DNA of 64,000 bases from Oceanococcus sp041624435 (GTDB taxonomy: Bacteria; Pseudomonadota; Gammaproteobacteria; Nevskiales; Oceanococcaceae), in the NCBI GenBank assembly GCA_041624435.1, contig JBFJVB010000001.1, forward strand, positions 1-64,000, in the 5' to 3' direction. Below are positions 9,814 through 17,333 of the stretch, in pieces. The notes under the pieces are model-generated. The model was not told where the DNA came from. It made no database searches and saw nothing but the letters and a program-made list of their open reading frames with translations. How positions within the stretch are numbered: position 1 is the first letter of the stretch; the number at the start of each line of letters is the position of its first letter. The position numbers and the translations under genes are program-made.

Positions 9814-9864
9814 GTTACCCGAACGGGCCAGCCAGAATTGACGGAATTTGAACTTCGTCTGCAT
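9781..9864 (-). CDS. Putative leucine leader peptide (27 residues) upstream of leuA
   Basis: A short ORF beginning with ATG 14 nt after the pssA stop and ending at TAG, 87 nt before leuA. The C-terminal half is Leu-rich (...GNGLLLPARLLP, codons CTC CTG CTG and CTT CTG), as expected for an amino-acid-sensing leader. The Shine-Dalgarno is weak, so translation by reinitiation after pssA is plausible. Rfam describes leuA leader motifs in some gammaproteobacteria, and this could be a relative. No transcription or translation evidence is visible from sequence alone. Confidence 0.45.
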   Translation of the reverse strand: MQTKFKFRQFWLARSGNGLLLPARLLP

Positions 9865-9878
9865 GCTCGAAGTATCGC

Positions 9879-10661
9879 CTAATCGTCCGCATCTGCCAAG
9901 TCAGCCGAAGACGAACGGCGGCGACGCCAATCCCGAACGGCCAACACCGGCCCCGACAGGCTGTACAGCAACGCAAAACTGAACAGTACCAGCGGGGGAT
10001 CGGCCGCGATCAGCACAAACAGGCTGACCATGATCAACACATGGGCAAACGGGACGCGTTCAGACAGCTTCAAATCCTTGAAGCTGCGATAACGCACATT
10101 GCTGACCATCAGCAGGGCGGCACAGAGCGTTACGACCAGCGCGGGCAGGCCCAGGGCCTCGCCGGACAACCCGAAGTCCTCCGCGACCCAGACGAAACCG
10201 ACCGTCAGGGCAGCCGCTGTCGGGCTCGGCAGACCGAAGAAATAGCCCTTGTCTCCGTCCAGCGCCGCGTACACATTGAATCGCGCCAGCCGCAGCGCCG
10301 TCGCGGCCACATAGATAAACGCCACCAGCCAGGCGATCTTGCCTCCCAGCCACAGCTGTCCGTCCAGATGTTGCAGTGACCAGGTGTAGATCATCAGGGA
10401 GGCCGCCAGGCCAAAGGTCACCAGGTCAGCCAGGCTATCGTACTCCTTGCCAAAATCGCTCTGGGTATTGGTCAGACGGGCGACCCGGCCATCCAGCGCG
10501 TCGGCAAACATGCCGGCAAAGACGGCCACCGCCGCAGCTTCAAATTGACCGCGGATCGATGCCACAATCGCGTAAAAGCCACCAAACAAGGTGGCGGTAG
10601 TAAACAGATTGGGCAACAGATAAATGCCCTTGCGCCGTTTCCCGGCCTCGACCTCACTCAT
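9879..10661 (-). CDS. pssA: CDP-diacylglycerol--serine O-phosphatidyltransferase
   Basis: 260-residue integral membrane enzyme making phosphatidylserine from CDP-diacylglycerol and serine. The CDP-alcohol phosphotransferase signature D-x2-DG-x2-AR-x8-G-x3-D-x3-D is complete, as DALDGRVARL followed by TQSDFGKEYDSLAD (about residues 50-75). The usual six or so hydrophobic helices follow. The start overlaps the upstream decarboxylase-like gene as ATGA. The ilvC-psd-pssA-leuA order is common in beta- and gammaproteobacteria, so the association of phospholipid and leucine genes here is ancestral rather than new. Confidence 0.95.
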   Translation of the reverse strand: MSEVEAGKRRKGIYLLPNLFTTATLFGGFYAIVASIRGQFEAAAVAVFAGMFADALDGRVARLTNTQSDFGKEYDSLADLVTFGLAASLMIYTWSLQHLDGQLWLGGKIAWLVAFIYVAATALRLARFNVYAALDGDKGYFFGLPSPTAAALTVGFVWVAEDFGLSGEALGLPALVVTLCAALLMVSNVRYRSFKDLKLSERVPFAHVLIMVSLFVLIAADPPLVLFSFALLYSLSGPVLAVRDWRRRRSSSADLADADD

Positions 10662-11320
10662 GCCGCTTGTTCCGCCTCGATTTTGGGAACATTGTGCACC
10701 ATTGTTGCCAGTACGTCCGATCCGGCGCGGACTTTCTCGCCCATTTCGACATCAACCCGACAACTTGATGGAATATACACATCAAGGCGCCGCGCCAGGC
10801 GGCGCATGCCGCAACGGCGCCCCTGCCCGACACGCTGGCCGAATTCCGCAGCGCAGGGACGCTGGCCCAGCAGGCTGCCTTCGCTGACCACCAGGATGAT
10901 ATCGTCACCCTCATCCGTTCGAATCCAGCTCGCCTGACTCGCATGAGGTCGCTGGCGACCCAGCTTGAGCTCCTGCAAAGTGCCTTCGGTTGGCGCGCGC
11001 AGGTAGTAGACCCCCCAACGCCTGACCGCGATCGACAGGCGAATCGCCGCCCGATCCAGGTAGGGATCATGACATTCACGGCGATGGATGATTTCACCAT
11101 CGACCGGTGCGACCAGCCCCAGTGGCTGCGGCGGCACGACGCGATCGGAATCGCGGAACCCGGTGGCTACCCCGGTGGCCAGCAGCCCCGCAACAACCCA
11201 GGGCCATGGCGAGTCCAGACCAAGTGAAAACCCGATACCCGCCGCAAAAACCACGAACAGAATCCACCAGGCCTCATGGGCCACGTGCAAGAACGTGGCA
11301 TGCCTCACCGTGGCTGCCAA
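10658..11320 (-). CDS. Phosphatidylserine decarboxylase-like protein, predicted inactive
   Basis: 220 residues, collinear with the short proteobacterial Psd and in the usual place before pssA. It keeps two N-terminal membrane segments, APVDGEIIHRRECHDPYLDR and the C-terminal RLDVYIPSSCRVDVEMGEKV. Two catalytic elements are changed. The Gly-Ser self-cleavage site in the family stretch RFGSRVDVYLP reads RLARRLDVYIP, giving Ala 176-Arg 177. The family His in NVHxxR is Tyr 105 in GVYYLRAP. Without the serine no pyruvoyl group can form. The reading frame is intact and overlaps pssA by 4 nt, so this is a maintained gene, not a decaying one. Its start is uncertain (TTG at 11320 or GTG at 11308). Confidence 0.82.
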   Translation of the reverse strand: MAATVRHATFLHVAHEAWWILFVVFAAGIGFSLGLDSPWPWVVAGLLATGVATGFRDSDRVVPPQPLGLVAPVDGEIIHRRECHDPYLDRAAIRLSIAVRRWGVYYLRAPTEGTLQELKLGRQRPHASQASWIRTDEGDDIILVVSEGSLLGQRPCAAEFGQRVGQGRRCGMRRLARRLDVYIPSSCRVDVEMGEKVRAGSDVLATMVHNVPKIEAEQAA

Positions 11321-11431
11321 TCCAGACTTGGCATCACGGCGAGTTCGATTCGTTCAGGGCCCACAGGCTGATCGCTCAGCCCATGCACCATTGAGGTTCT
11401 TCGACGCATGCCCGGTGAGATTTGAAAAAGC

Positions 11432-12454
11432 CTAGTTCTTGGTCTTGTCCACCAGCTGGTTCTGCGCAATCCAGGGCATCATGCTGCGTAGTTTCGACCC
11501 GACCTGTTCGATCGGATGGACCTGAGCATGCCGACGACTGGCCTTGAGGACCGGCTGGCCGGCCTGGTTTTCCGCAATGAATTCGCGGGCAAACTCGCCC
11601 TTCTGAATCTCGCTCAGAATCCGCTTCATCTCGACCTTGGTCTGCTCGGTAATCACCCGCGGACCGCGACTGATATCGCCGTATTCAGCAGTATTGGAGA
11701 TCGAATAACGCATGTTGGCGATACCGCCCTCATACATCAGATCGACGATCAATTTAAGCTCATGCAAGCACTCGAAATAAGCCATTTCCGGAGCGTAGCC
11801 CGCTTCGGTGAGGGTTTCGAATCCGGCCTGCACCAGCGCGCTGGCGCCACCGCACAACACCACTTGTTCACCGAACAGATCGGTTTCGGTTTCTTCGCGG
11901 AAATTGGTCTCGATCACGCCCGCGCGACCGCCGCCATTGGCCGAGGCATACGACAAGGCCAGATCGCGCGCCTTGCCACTGGCATCCTGGTGCACCGCGA
12001 TCAGACTGGGAACCCCACCGCCCTGTGCGTAGGTGGAACGCACCAGATGGCCGGGCCCTTTGGGGGCAATCATGATGACATCCAGATCGGCACGTGGCTC
12101 GATCAGTTCGAAATGCACATTGAAACCATGGGCGAACGCCAGGGCAGCCCCTTGCTTGATATTCGGTTCGATGGCGTTCTTGTATATCGCCACCTGATGC
12201 TCGTCCGGCACCAGGACCATGACCACATCACCCATCTTCACGGCTTCGTCAACTGGCTTGACATTGAGGCCGGCGGTTTCGGCCTTGGCCCAGGACGAGG
12301 ATCCTTCACGCAGTCCGACCGTGACCGATACGCCCGAATCTTTCAGATTCAAGGCATGGGCATGGCCTTGCGACCCGTAGCCCAGAATCACGACCTGGCG
12401 GCTCTTGATGAGTGAAAGGTCCGCGTCTTTGTCGTAGAAGATGTTCAAACTCAT
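11432..12454 (-). CDS. ilvC: Ketol-acid reductoisomerase (NADP+)
   Basis: 340 residues, class I KARI. It isomerises and reduces acetolactate or acetohydroxybutyrate in valine, leucine and isoleucine synthesis. The Rossmann motif GYGSQGHAHALNLKDSG is at about residues 25-41, and the knotted C-terminal domain keeps metal-binding acidic residues in ETDLFGEQ and ECLHELKLI. The ATG at 12454 is chosen over an upstream start because family proteins begin with the NIFYDKDADL segment, and GGA lies 9 nt before it. It follows ilvH with a 5-bp gap, so the two are co-transcribed. Confidence 0.96.
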   Translation of the reverse strand: MSLNIFYDKDADLSLIKSRQVVILGYGSQGHAHALNLKDSGVSVTVGLREGSSSWAKAETAGLNVKPVDEAVKMGDVVMVLVPDEHQVAIYKNAIEPNIKQGAALAFAHGFNVHFELIEPRADLDVIMIAPKGPGHLVRSTYAQGGGVPSLIAVHQDASGKARDLALSYASANGGGRAGVIETNFREETETDLFGEQVVLCGGASALVQAGFETLTEAGYAPEMAYFECLHELKLIVDLMYEGGIANMRYSISNTAEYGDISRGPRVITEQTKVEMKRILSEIQKGEFAREFIAENQAGQPVLKASRRHAQVHPIEQVGSKLRSMMPWIAQNQLVDKTKN

Positions 12455-12459
12455 GTTAA

Positions 12460-12960
12460 TTATCCGTGCAGTTTCAAGGATTGATCGGTACAACCGATGG
12501 CACTGGCACCGCTGCGTACCAGTTCGATAATCTGACCGTGGGTCGCCATTTCGGCGCTGAAATCATCCAGTTCGGATCCAGTACCGGTGAATTCCAGCGT
12601 GAGGCTGGTCGGTCTGTCATCCAGAATCTGGGCCCCAAATGCGCCCGCTCGCTGACTGATATCGTCAACATCCTCGGGAGCGACATTCAGCTTCAGCAAT
12701 ATCACTTCGCGTTCGATATGGTCGCCTTCGGTCAGATCGGCCAGGTCCACCACATCGACGAGCTTCTTCAGCTGTTTGTTGATCTGCTCGATCACCTCAT
12801 CCGAACCGGCGGTGACCAGCGTCAGGCGGGAAACCGTTTCATTCTGCGTCGGCGCCACCGTGAGTGATTCGATATTGAACCCACGCGCGGAAAACAGGCC
12901 CGCAACGCGAGACAGCGCGCCGGCTTCATTGGCTAGCAAAATGGAAATGATGTGTCGCAT
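12460..12960 (-). CDS. ilvH: Acetolactate synthase small (regulatory) subunit
   Basis: 166 residues with an N-terminal ACT domain (MRHIISILLANEAGALSRV) that binds valine, and the usual C-terminal domain. It activates and feedback-regulates the catalytic subunit IlvB. The ATG at 12960 is chosen because the ACT domain starts there; the longer frame to 13056 adds unconserved residues. The catalytic subunit is not the adjacent upstream gene, as is usual. It lies about 1 kb away on the opposite strand. Confidence 0.95.
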   Translation of the reverse strand: MRHIISILLANEAGALSRVAGLFSARGFNIESLTVAPTQNETVSRLTLVTAGSDEVIEQINKQLKKLVDVVDLADLTEGDHIEREVILLKLNVAPEDVDDISQRAGAFGAQILDDRPTSLTLEFTGTGSELDDFSAEMATHGQIIELVRSGASAIGCTDQSLKLHG

Positions 12961-13099
12961 CGCAACAAACGGCCAAAAAGGTGCGCGAACATACTGCCGA
13001 CCGCCAGGAAAATCAAGCCCGGCTGGCCATTTTGGGGCTGAGCCCGCGCGCGGCAAATGCCGACCGCGGGCCCGCTATCGTTCGGAATAGCGCCCTGCG

Positions 13100-13768
13100 T
13101 CAGCGCCTGCGGCGCAGGCCCAAGCCCAACAGGATCAGGCCAAACCAGCCGACCGAACCGGCTGCTGTGCGCCGTTGCAGGTACGCGGATTCGAGCTCCG
13201 CATCCTGTGGCGAAGCCCCCAGCGCTCGACCCAGAACGCTGTTCCGGGCAAAAAACTCGGCCGTGTCCACCCCGTCGGCGGGCTCGCCCAGCTCCAGTTC
13301 GACCGCTGCCGCATAGGTCGAGCCCAGCGCGGTGTAGTACAGGATCTCAATCCGGTAATCCTCAAGCCCGCCCACTGCGTCAAAGCTCAGGACTTCCGGA
13401 TGTTCGACGGTATTGGAGCGGGCAAGCTCACTATCCGCAGCGTAGACGGTGATGTCGTAATCCTCGGCTCCGCTGCCGCTGGGGTCGTCCCAGCTCACGG
13501 TAACGCGGACCATGGCTGCGGGAAAATAGCTGCCGAGATTGTCCGGCAGATCGACGCTCAACTCAAAATGATCACAATCCGGGACCGGGGACTGGCAAAT
13601 CCCGGTCAGATTCGCACCGACATTCGGGCCATTGCCAAATTCGACCGCTCCGGAATCCAGCGTCAGTGTCCCACTCTCCGGCGTGGCCGCAATCAGGGCG
13701 CTGGCAGCGAGCGCCAAGCTCAATCCCAGCACGCTTTTTGCGCCAAGCGCATTACATCTATTTGTCAT
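13100..13768 (-). CDS. Exported protein with a C-terminal Gly/hydrophobic/Arg sorting tail
   Basis: 222 residues, no recognised enzyme domain. A Sec signal peptide (residues 1-28, hydrophobic core LGLSLALAASALIAA) is followed by a beta-rich domain. The stretch VTVSWDDPSGSGAEDYDITVY and a later YRIEILYY resemble pre-peptidase C-terminal (PPC) or Ig-like domains. The C-terminus GSVGWFGLILLGLGLRRRR has the layout of GlyGly-CTERM tails: a short motif, a hydrophobic helix and an Arg cluster. These are processed by rhombosortase in type II-secreting gammaproteobacteria. A good ribosome-binding site (GGGAGAGCAGG) precedes the ATG. It sits upstream of ilvH with no obvious functional link. Confidence 0.7.
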   Translation of the reverse strand: MTNRCNALGAKSVLGLSLALAASALIAATPESGTLTLDSGAVEFGNGPNVGANLTGICQSPVPDCDHFELSVDLPDNLGSYFPAAMVRVTVSWDDPSGSGAEDYDITVYAADSELARSNTVEHPEVLSFDAVGGLEDYRIEILYYTALGSTYAAAVELELGEPADGVDTAEFFARNSVLGRALGASPQDAELESAYLQRRTAAGSVGWFGLILLGLGLRRRR

Positions 13769-14004
13769 CCTGCTCTCCCAAACTCATTGTTTGTTCTCAA
13801 TCTGCACCGGCCTGACCACCGGGGTGGATGAGGCCACACGCCAACGAGTATGCGGGCTTTTGGGTTCATGAAGCCAGCACGGATCGAGGCTTTAGCGAGG
13901 GCCTAGCGACAGGGTCCGGGGCGCTTTATTGCACTGCGGGTTTATCTGAGCGGCCAAATGGCTTTAAAATGCGCGGTTCTTTGCCCCCCAACTAGCCCAA
14001 CAGC
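13769..14004. promoter_or_regulatory. Divergent intergenic region with candidate ilvB promoter
   Basis: This 236-bp gap separates the exported-protein/ilvHC direction from ilvB. For ilvB a -35-like TTATCT (13942-13947) and a -10-like TAAAAT (13965-13970) are separated by 17 bp, placing transcription start close to 13977 and leaving a 5' leader of about 30 nt. That is too short for a peptide attenuator. No second structured element was recognised. Confidence 0.4.
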
Positions 14005-15858
14005 ATGACCGAAGATTTCAGCCCTGACGCTACCTCCCCGCATCCCCTGGCGGGCCAGACCATGAGTGGCTCGGACATTCTGGTTCAAGTCCTGGCGGAT
14101 GAAGGCGTCGACACCATCTTCGGCTATAGCGGCGGAGCCATCCTGCCGAGCTACGACGCGGTATTCCGTTACAACCAGGAGCAGGCCGACGCCCAGGGCG
14201 AAGCCCCGATGCCGCTGATCGTGCCCGCCAACGAGCAGGGCGCGGCCTTCATGGCCGCCGGCTATGCACGCGCCAGCGGCAAGGTCGGCGTCGCTCTGGT
14301 GACTTCGGGCCCCGGCGCCACCAATACCGTCACCCCGGTGCGGGACTGCATGGCTGATTCCATCCCGATCGTGGTGATCTGCGGCCAGGTGCCAACCGCC
14401 GCGATCGGTACCGACGGCTTTCAGGAGGCGCCGGTGTCCAACATCATGGGTGCCGCTGCCAAGCATGTTTTCCTGGTGACCGACCCTACCCGGCTGGAAA
14501 TGACAGTGCGCACCGCATTCGAGATCGCCCGAACCGGCAGGCCGGGTCCGGTGGTGATCGATATCCCCAAAGACGTGCAGAACTGGCAGGGGCCGTTCCT
14601 GGGTGCCGGCAAGCTGCCCATTCCCGGCTACCGGCAGCGCATGAGTGCGGTCAGTGCCCAGCGGCTTTCACAGCTGGAGTGCGTGCGCTTCTTTGACATG
14701 CTCAAGGAATCCCATCGGCCACTCATCTATGCCGGAGGCGGGGTGATCAATGCCCAGGCTTCGGCGCAATTGACCGCTCTGGCCAAAGAGTTCCAGATTC
14801 CGGTGGTGACGACCCTGATGGGATTGGGCGCCTTCGACACCACGGACCCGCTCAGTCTGCACATGCTGGGCATGCACGGTACGGCATATGCCAATTACGC
14901 GGTCGATGATTGCGACTTCCTGATCGCGATCGGCGCCCGCTTCGACGATCGCGTGGCCGGTCAGCCGGAGTTGTTTGCTCCCAATGCCAAGCACATCGCG
15001 CACTTCGATATCGATGCCTCGGAAATCCACAAGGTCAAGCACGCGGACTGGTTCCATGTCGGCGTGCTGAAGCAGGCCTTGGAGACCTTGCTGGCATTCG
15101 GCCGCAAGAACCCGCTGCCGCATGATTTCACCCCCTGGATCGAGCATGTCAGCGCCCTGAAGCAGAAATACCCGATGGCCTACAAGCCTGACGGCGATGA
15201 AATCCAGCCCCAGCATGTGATCGCGGAAATCAACAAGATCACCAAGGGCGAAGCCATCATCAGCACCGGCGTCGGTCAGCATCAGATGTGGGCCGCGCAG
15301 TTTTTTGACTTCCGCGAACCGCGTCTGTGGCTGACTTCGGGCAGCATGGGCACGATGGGCTTCGGCCTGCCCGCGGCCATCGGCGCCCAGTTCGCCCGCC
15401 GCGATCGGCTGGTGATCGATATCGACGGCGACGCGTCAATCCGGATGAATATCGGCGAACTGGAAACGGCCACGACCTACGAGCTGCCGATCAAGGTCGT
15501 GGTGCTGAATAACTGCGGTGACGGCATGGTGCGTCAGTGGCAGAAGCTGTTTTTCAAGGGTCGGTTTTCCGCCACCGACAAATCGCTGCATACCAAGGAT
15601 TTCATCAAGAGCGCGGAAGCCGATGGCTATCAGTTCGCCAAGCGGGTGAGCCACAAAGCCGAGCTGTGCGGCGTGGTCGAGGAGTTTCTCGCCTTTCCGG
15701 GACCGGCTTTTCTGGAGGTGATGATCGACCGCGATGCCGGGGTCTATCCGATGGTGGGTCCGGGCATGAGCTACCGGCAGATGATCACCGGCGACTGGAT
15801 TGCCAGTCGGGACGAAGGCGAAACGGCCACTGAAAGCGACGCGACAGAAATGTTCTGA
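14005..15858 (+). CDS. ilvB: Acetolactate synthase large (catalytic) subunit
   Basis: 617 residues, a ThDP-dependent enzyme that condenses two pyruvates, or pyruvate with 2-oxobutyrate. The catalytic Glu is in PANEQGAAFMAAGYARASG. The FAD-binding middle domain and C-terminal ThDP motif (IDIDGDASIRMN ... VVVLNN) follow. It belongs to the form with a longer N-terminal loop (FRYNQEQ...) and KLFFKGR, distinct from enterobacterial IlvI. The third Gly of the GDG motif is Ala, as also seen in fungal Ilv2, so activity is expected. It is divergent from ilvHC. Its TGA overlaps the pldA ATG as TGATG. Confidence 0.95.
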   Translation: MTEDFSPDATSPHPLAGQTMSGSDILVQVLADEGVDTIFGYSGGAILPSYDAVFRYNQEQADAQGEAPMPLIVPANEQGAAFMAAGYARASGKVGVALVTSGPGATNTVTPVRDCMADSIPIVVICGQVPTAAIGTDGFQEAPVSNIMGAAAKHVFLVTDPTRLEMTVRTAFEIARTGRPGPVVIDIPKDVQNWQGPFLGAGKLPIPGYRQRMSAVSAQRLSQLECVRFFDMLKESHRPLIYAGGGVINAQASAQLTALAKEFQIPVVTTLMGLGAFDTTDPLSLHMLGMHGTAYANYAVDDCDFLIAIGARFDDRVAGQPELFAPNAKHIAHFDIDASEIHKVKHADWFHVGVLKQALETLLAFGRKNPLPHDFTPWIEHVSALKQKYPMAYKPDGDEIQPQHVIAEINKITKGEAIISTGVGQHQMWAAQFFDFREPRLWLTSGSMGTMGFGLPAAIGAQFARRDRLVIDIDGDASIRMNIGELETATTYELPIKVVVLNNCGDGMVRQWQKLFFKGRFSATDKSLHTKDFIKSAEADGYQFAKRVSHKAELCGVVEEFLAFPGPAFLEVMIDRDAGVYPMVGPGMSYRQMITGDWIASRDEGETATESDATEMF

Positions 15859-16790
15859 TGCGCCGCTTTATCACGGGTTTCGGGCTGCTGGCCTGCAGCC
15901 TGGGTGTTTACGCACAGACGCCCGGAGTACCCCTGGACGCACCGGCCCAGGGTGAAGCGGAGGGTGAAGCGGAGGGCGACCCGTCGTTGCCGCAAATTCA
16001 GCGGCGCCACTACGAGCTTTCGGCGCGGGCCAATCCTTATGCGATCAGCCCGCACCGGCCGAACTACCTGCTGCCGGCCAGCTACTCCAACCGGACCCAC
16101 GGCCAGGTTTTTGGCGTCACCGATGCAACCCTGAATCACTTCGAGGTCAAATTCCAGCTCAGCTTCAAGGTCGCGGCCTGGGAAAATGTGCTGAGCACCC
16201 AGACCGATCTGTATTTTGCCTACACCGGGCGCTCGTTCTGGCAGGCCTATAACAGCCAGGTGTCATCGCCTTTTCGCGACACCAACCATGAACCTGAGCT
16301 GTTCCTCGCCAGCCATGCCAACTGGACTCTTGGTCCGGTGCGCGATCTGAACCTGCGCCTGGGCTTCAGCCATCAGTCCAACGGCCAGCCCCTGCCCCTG
16401 TCACGCAGCTGGAACCGGGTGTATGTTGGCGCCAATGGGCGCTGGCGGCACTTCTTCGTCGATCTGGTGCTGTGGCAGCGCCTGCCCGAGGATCCGAAAA
16501 CTGGCCCGGATGACCCTGAAGGCGACGACAATCCCGGCATCGAGCATACCGTGGGCCGCGGAGAAATGACCGTCGCCTGGGTGGTCGACGACAAGACCAT
16601 CAATCTGAACTGGCGCAACAATCTTCAGCGCCGCAACAAGGGCGCTCTGACCGCGGCCTTCACCTTCCCGCTCAACCGCCGGCTGAAGGGTTATCTGGAA
16701 GTGTTCAGCGGCTATGGGGAAACCCTGATCGACTACAACCGCAGCAATGAACGCATCGGCCTGGGCATTGCGCTTAGCGACTGGCCTTGA
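15858..16790 (+). CDS. pldA: Outer-membrane phospholipase A (OmpLA)
   Basis: 310 residues: a signal peptide (about 1-20), then a 12-strand beta-barrel hydrolysing misplaced phospholipids in the outer leaflet. The catalytic His and Ser lie in LRLGFSHQSNGQ, and the supporting Asn in SRSWNRVYV, as in E. coli PldA. Near the mature N-terminus a Gly-Glu-Ala-Glu repeat is encoded by two exact copies of GGTGAAGCGGAG (15951-15974). The start is coupled to the ilvB stop, an odd pairing of an amino-acid gene with an envelope lipase. The 3' end overlaps tadA by 17 bp, tail to tail. Confidence 0.93.
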   Translation: MRRFITGFGLLACSLGVYAQTPGVPLDAPAQGEAEGEAEGDPSLPQIQRRHYELSARANPYAISPHRPNYLLPASYSNRTHGQVFGVTDATLNHFEVKFQLSFKVAAWENVLSTQTDLYFAYTGRSFWQAYNSQVSSPFRDTNHEPELFLASHANWTLGPVRDLNLRLGFSHQSNGQPLPLSRSWNRVYVGANGRWRHFFVDLVLWQRLPEDPKTGPDDPEGDDNPGIEHTVGRGEMTVAWVVDDKTINLNWRNNLQRRNKGALTAAFTFPLNRRLKGYLEVFSGYGETLIDYNRSNERIGLGIALSDWP

Positions 16791-17265
16791 GCCGGGCGCG
16801 GCCCTCCCTGCGGGCACGAAAGAACCTGCGTAACTGATCCGCGCATTCGGGCTCCAGCACTCCGCCGCACAGCTGCACGCGGTGATTGAGCCGCACCACG
16901 CTCAACACGTCATACACCGAACCCGCCGCCCCGGCCTTGGGGTCCGGGGCGCCATACACCACCCGCTGCACCCGGGCCTGGATCAAGGCGCCTGCGCACA
17001 TCACACAAGGCTCCAGGGTCACATACAAGGTGGTGCCCGGCAGCCGGTAATTGCGCCGGATCAGGCCGGCCTGGCGCAGACAGGCGATTTCGGCGTGGGC
17101 GGAACAATCGTGAGCGCGGATGGGCTGGTTGTACCCGCTGGCAATCAGTTCCCCCTGCGCAACCAGGACCGCCCCGACCGGCACTTCCCCCAGGCGCTGT
17201 GCACTGCGCGCCTGTGCCAGGGCCTGGGTCATCCAGTATTCGTCATCTGGCGCCTGCTCGCTCAT
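16774..17265 (-). CDS. tadA: tRNA-specific adenosine deaminase
   Basis: 163 residues. It converts adenosine-34 to inosine in tRNA-Arg(ACG). The zinc-deaminase motifs are present: HAEIACL (His ligand and proton-shuttling Glu) and PCVMCAGAL (two Cys ligands). The conserved RVVYGAPDPKAGAAGS follows. The ATG at 17265 is preceded by GGAACAGGG and gives the normal length; the open frame upstream to 17322 is not family-like. It is convergent with pldA. Confidence 0.94.
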   Translation of the reverse strand: MSEQAPDDEYWMTQALAQARSAQRLGEVPVGAVLVAQGELIASGYNQPIRAHDCSAHAEIACLRQAGLIRRNYRLPGTTLYVTLEPCVMCAGALIQARVQRVVYGAPDPKAGAAGSVYDVLSVVRLNHRVQLCGGVLEPECADQLRRFFRARREGRARLKASR

Positions 17266-17333
17266 CCCTGTTCCCTGTCCTGTAGATTCAAGTCCGCACC
17301 ATGCTGCGCCCTCTGCCGCCAAGTCTGCGGCAT

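Noticed and set aside
15421..15440. GDG to GDA change in the ThDP motif of IlvB as a sign of inactivity
   Set aside because: The same Ala occurs in fungal acetolactate synthases (IDIDGDASF), and the metal-binding Asp and distal Asn are kept.
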